Origin: Prionace glauca
Lineage: Eukaryota > Chordata > Chondrichthyes > Carcharhiniformes > Carcharhinidae
DNA length: 64,000 nucleotides
NCBI GenBank assembly: GCA_037974335.1
Contig: CM075729.1
Coordinates: 92,170,592 to 92,234,591 of the forward strand
Direction of reading: 5' to 3'
Below are positions 62,739-64,000 of this stretch, piece after piece. The notes under the pieces were generated by a model. The model saw only the letters and a program-made list of their open reading frames with translations. It searched no databases and had not been told where the DNA came from. A program made the translations under genes and the position numbers. The first letter of the stretch is position 1; each line of letters starts with the position of its first letter.

Positions 62739-64000
62739 ACTGTGGGATGTGTCAGTACAGGAGGTGGTGCTGTGTGTCCATTATTATATATTATATAAAA
62801 CTGTGGGATGTGTCCGTACAGGAGGTGGGACTGTGTGTCCATTATTATATATTATATAAACTGTGGGATGTGTCAGTACAGGAGGTGGGACTATGTGTCC
62901 ATTATTATATATTATATAAAACTGTGGGATGTGTCAGTACAGGAGGTGGGACTGTGTGTCCATTATTATATATTATATAAAACTGTGGGATGTGTCAGTA
63001 CAGGAGGTGGGACTGTGTGTCTATTATTATATATTATATAAAACTGTGGGATGTGTCAGTACAGGAGGTGGGACTGTGTGTCCATTATTATATATTATAT
63101 AAAACTGTGGGATGTGTCAGTACAGGAGGTGGGACTGTGTGTCCATTATTATATATTATATAAAACTGTGGGATGTGTCAGTACAGGAGGTGGGACTGTG
63201 TGTCCATTATTATACATTATATAAAACTGTGGGATGTGTCAGTACAGGAGGTGGGACTGTGTGTCCATTATTATATATTATATAAAACTGTGGGATTTGT
63301 CAGTACAGGAGGTGGGACTGTGTGTCCATTATTATATATTATATAAAACTGTGGGATGTGTCAGTACAGGAGGTGGGACTGTGTGTCCATTATTATATAT
63401 TATATAAAACTGTGGGATGTGTCAGTACAGGAGGTGGGACTGTGTGTCCATTATTATATATGATATAAAACTGTGGGATGTGTCAGTACAGGAGGTGGGA
63501 CTGTGTGTCCATTATTATATATTATATAAAACTGTGGGATGTGTCAGTACAGGAGGTGGGACTGTGTGTCCATTATTATATATGACATAAAACTGTGGGA
63601 TGTGTCAGTACAGGAGGTGGGACTGTGTGTCCATTATTATATATTATATAAAACTGTGGGATGTGTCAGTACAGGAGGTGGGACTGTGTGTCCATTATTA
63701 TATATTATATAAAACTGTGGGATGTGTCAGTACAGGAGGTGGGACTGTGTGTCCATTATTATATATTATATAAAACTGTGGGATGTGTCAGTACAGGAGG
63801 TGGGACTGTGTGTCCATTATTATATATTATATAAACTGTGGGATGTGTCAGTACAGGAGGTGGTGCTGTGTGTCCATTATTATATATTATATAAAACTGT
63901 GGGATGTGTCCGTACAGGAGGTGGGACTGTGTGTCCATTATTATATATTATATAAACTGTGGGATGTGTCAGTACAGGAGGTGGGACTATGTGTCCATTA
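62739..64000. repeat. 61-bp minisatellite, runs off the window
   Basis: About 20.7 copies of a 61-base unit containing GGGATGTGTCAGTACAGG, GTGTGTCCATTATT and ATATTATATAAAACTG. A few copies are 60 bases. Because 61 is not a multiple of 3, all frames cycle and stay open, which explains the false 77-codon ORFs. Variant units repeat in the same order about 1096 bases apart. Confidence 0.97.

Noticed and set aside
62747-63955. Several 77-codon ORFs with Tyr/Cys-rich repeats
   Set aside because: They are the 61-bp minisatellite read through its three cycling frames. There is no start context, domain or splice signal.
62739-64000. Possible CRISPR array
   Set aside because: The units are directly tandem with no unique spacers, and the genome is vertebrate.
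55860-64000. V segment of the Ig light chain
   Set aside because: No leader, Cys-Trp-Cys framework or 12-spacer signal was found on the minus strand. It must be beyond the window, if present.

Overview
The window looks like elasmobranch (shark, skate or ray) nuclear DNA. It is saturated with tRNA-derived SINEs of the V-SINE/HE1 type, CR1-clade LINEs and a second LINE lineage, as is typical of large cartilaginous-fish genomes. It also carries an immunoglobulin light-chain J-C unit whose compact layout matches the cluster-type Ig loci of sharks. No species can be named from the sequence alone.

Two host loci are supported. (1) A seven-exon gene on the + strand (six coding exons joined over 29766-45886, plus an inferred noncoding first exon) encodes RNase L, the 2-5A-activated antiviral ribonuclease. 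It has ankyrin repeats, a pseudokinase and a KEN ribonuclease domain. The six coding exons have matching splice phases and add up to exactly 813 codons plus a stop. A repeat-poor stretch at 19926-20845 has a GC box, an interferon-response-like element, a TATA-like box and a strong splice donor, and is a candidate promoter and first exon. (2) On the - strand, an Ig light-chain constant exon (55530-55858) and a J segment (62393-62427) are joined by a 6.5 kb intron. The J carries a recombination signal with a 23-bp spacer and an exact consensus nonamer. The V segment would lie to the right, beyond the window, past a 61-bp minisatellite that fills 62739-64000.

Layout: 1-19925 is almost wholly mobile elements, including a nearly full CR1 LINE with an esterase-type ORF1 (7833-12056) and a retroposon inserted as a perfect 334-bp palindrome (6897-7650). 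19926-29736 is the presumed RNASEL first intron, packed with SINE and LINE copies. 29737-45886 is RNASEL, with every intron invaded. 45887-54625 is mobile elements and a segmental duplicate of the window's first 1064 bases (51018-52081). 54626-62480 is the Ig J-C unit with LINEs in its intron. 62739-64000 is the minisatellite.

Repeat labels used below: V-SINE (tRNA-like head, conserved V core, CR1-type tail); LINE-A and LINE-C (two CR1-clade subfamilies with octamer-like 3' ends TTCTTATG and GTTCTATG); LINE-B (a different non-LTR lineage, tail ending in GATGGGCAATAAATGCTGG-like sequence); SINE-T (head AGTGGTATTGTCACTGG); SINE-D (head GTGGCTCAGTGGG); P-repeat (unclassified retroposon ending in CGCCGGCATCTCCACATCA). 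Repeat edges are read by eye and are good to about 10-20 bases unless a target-site duplication fixes them.
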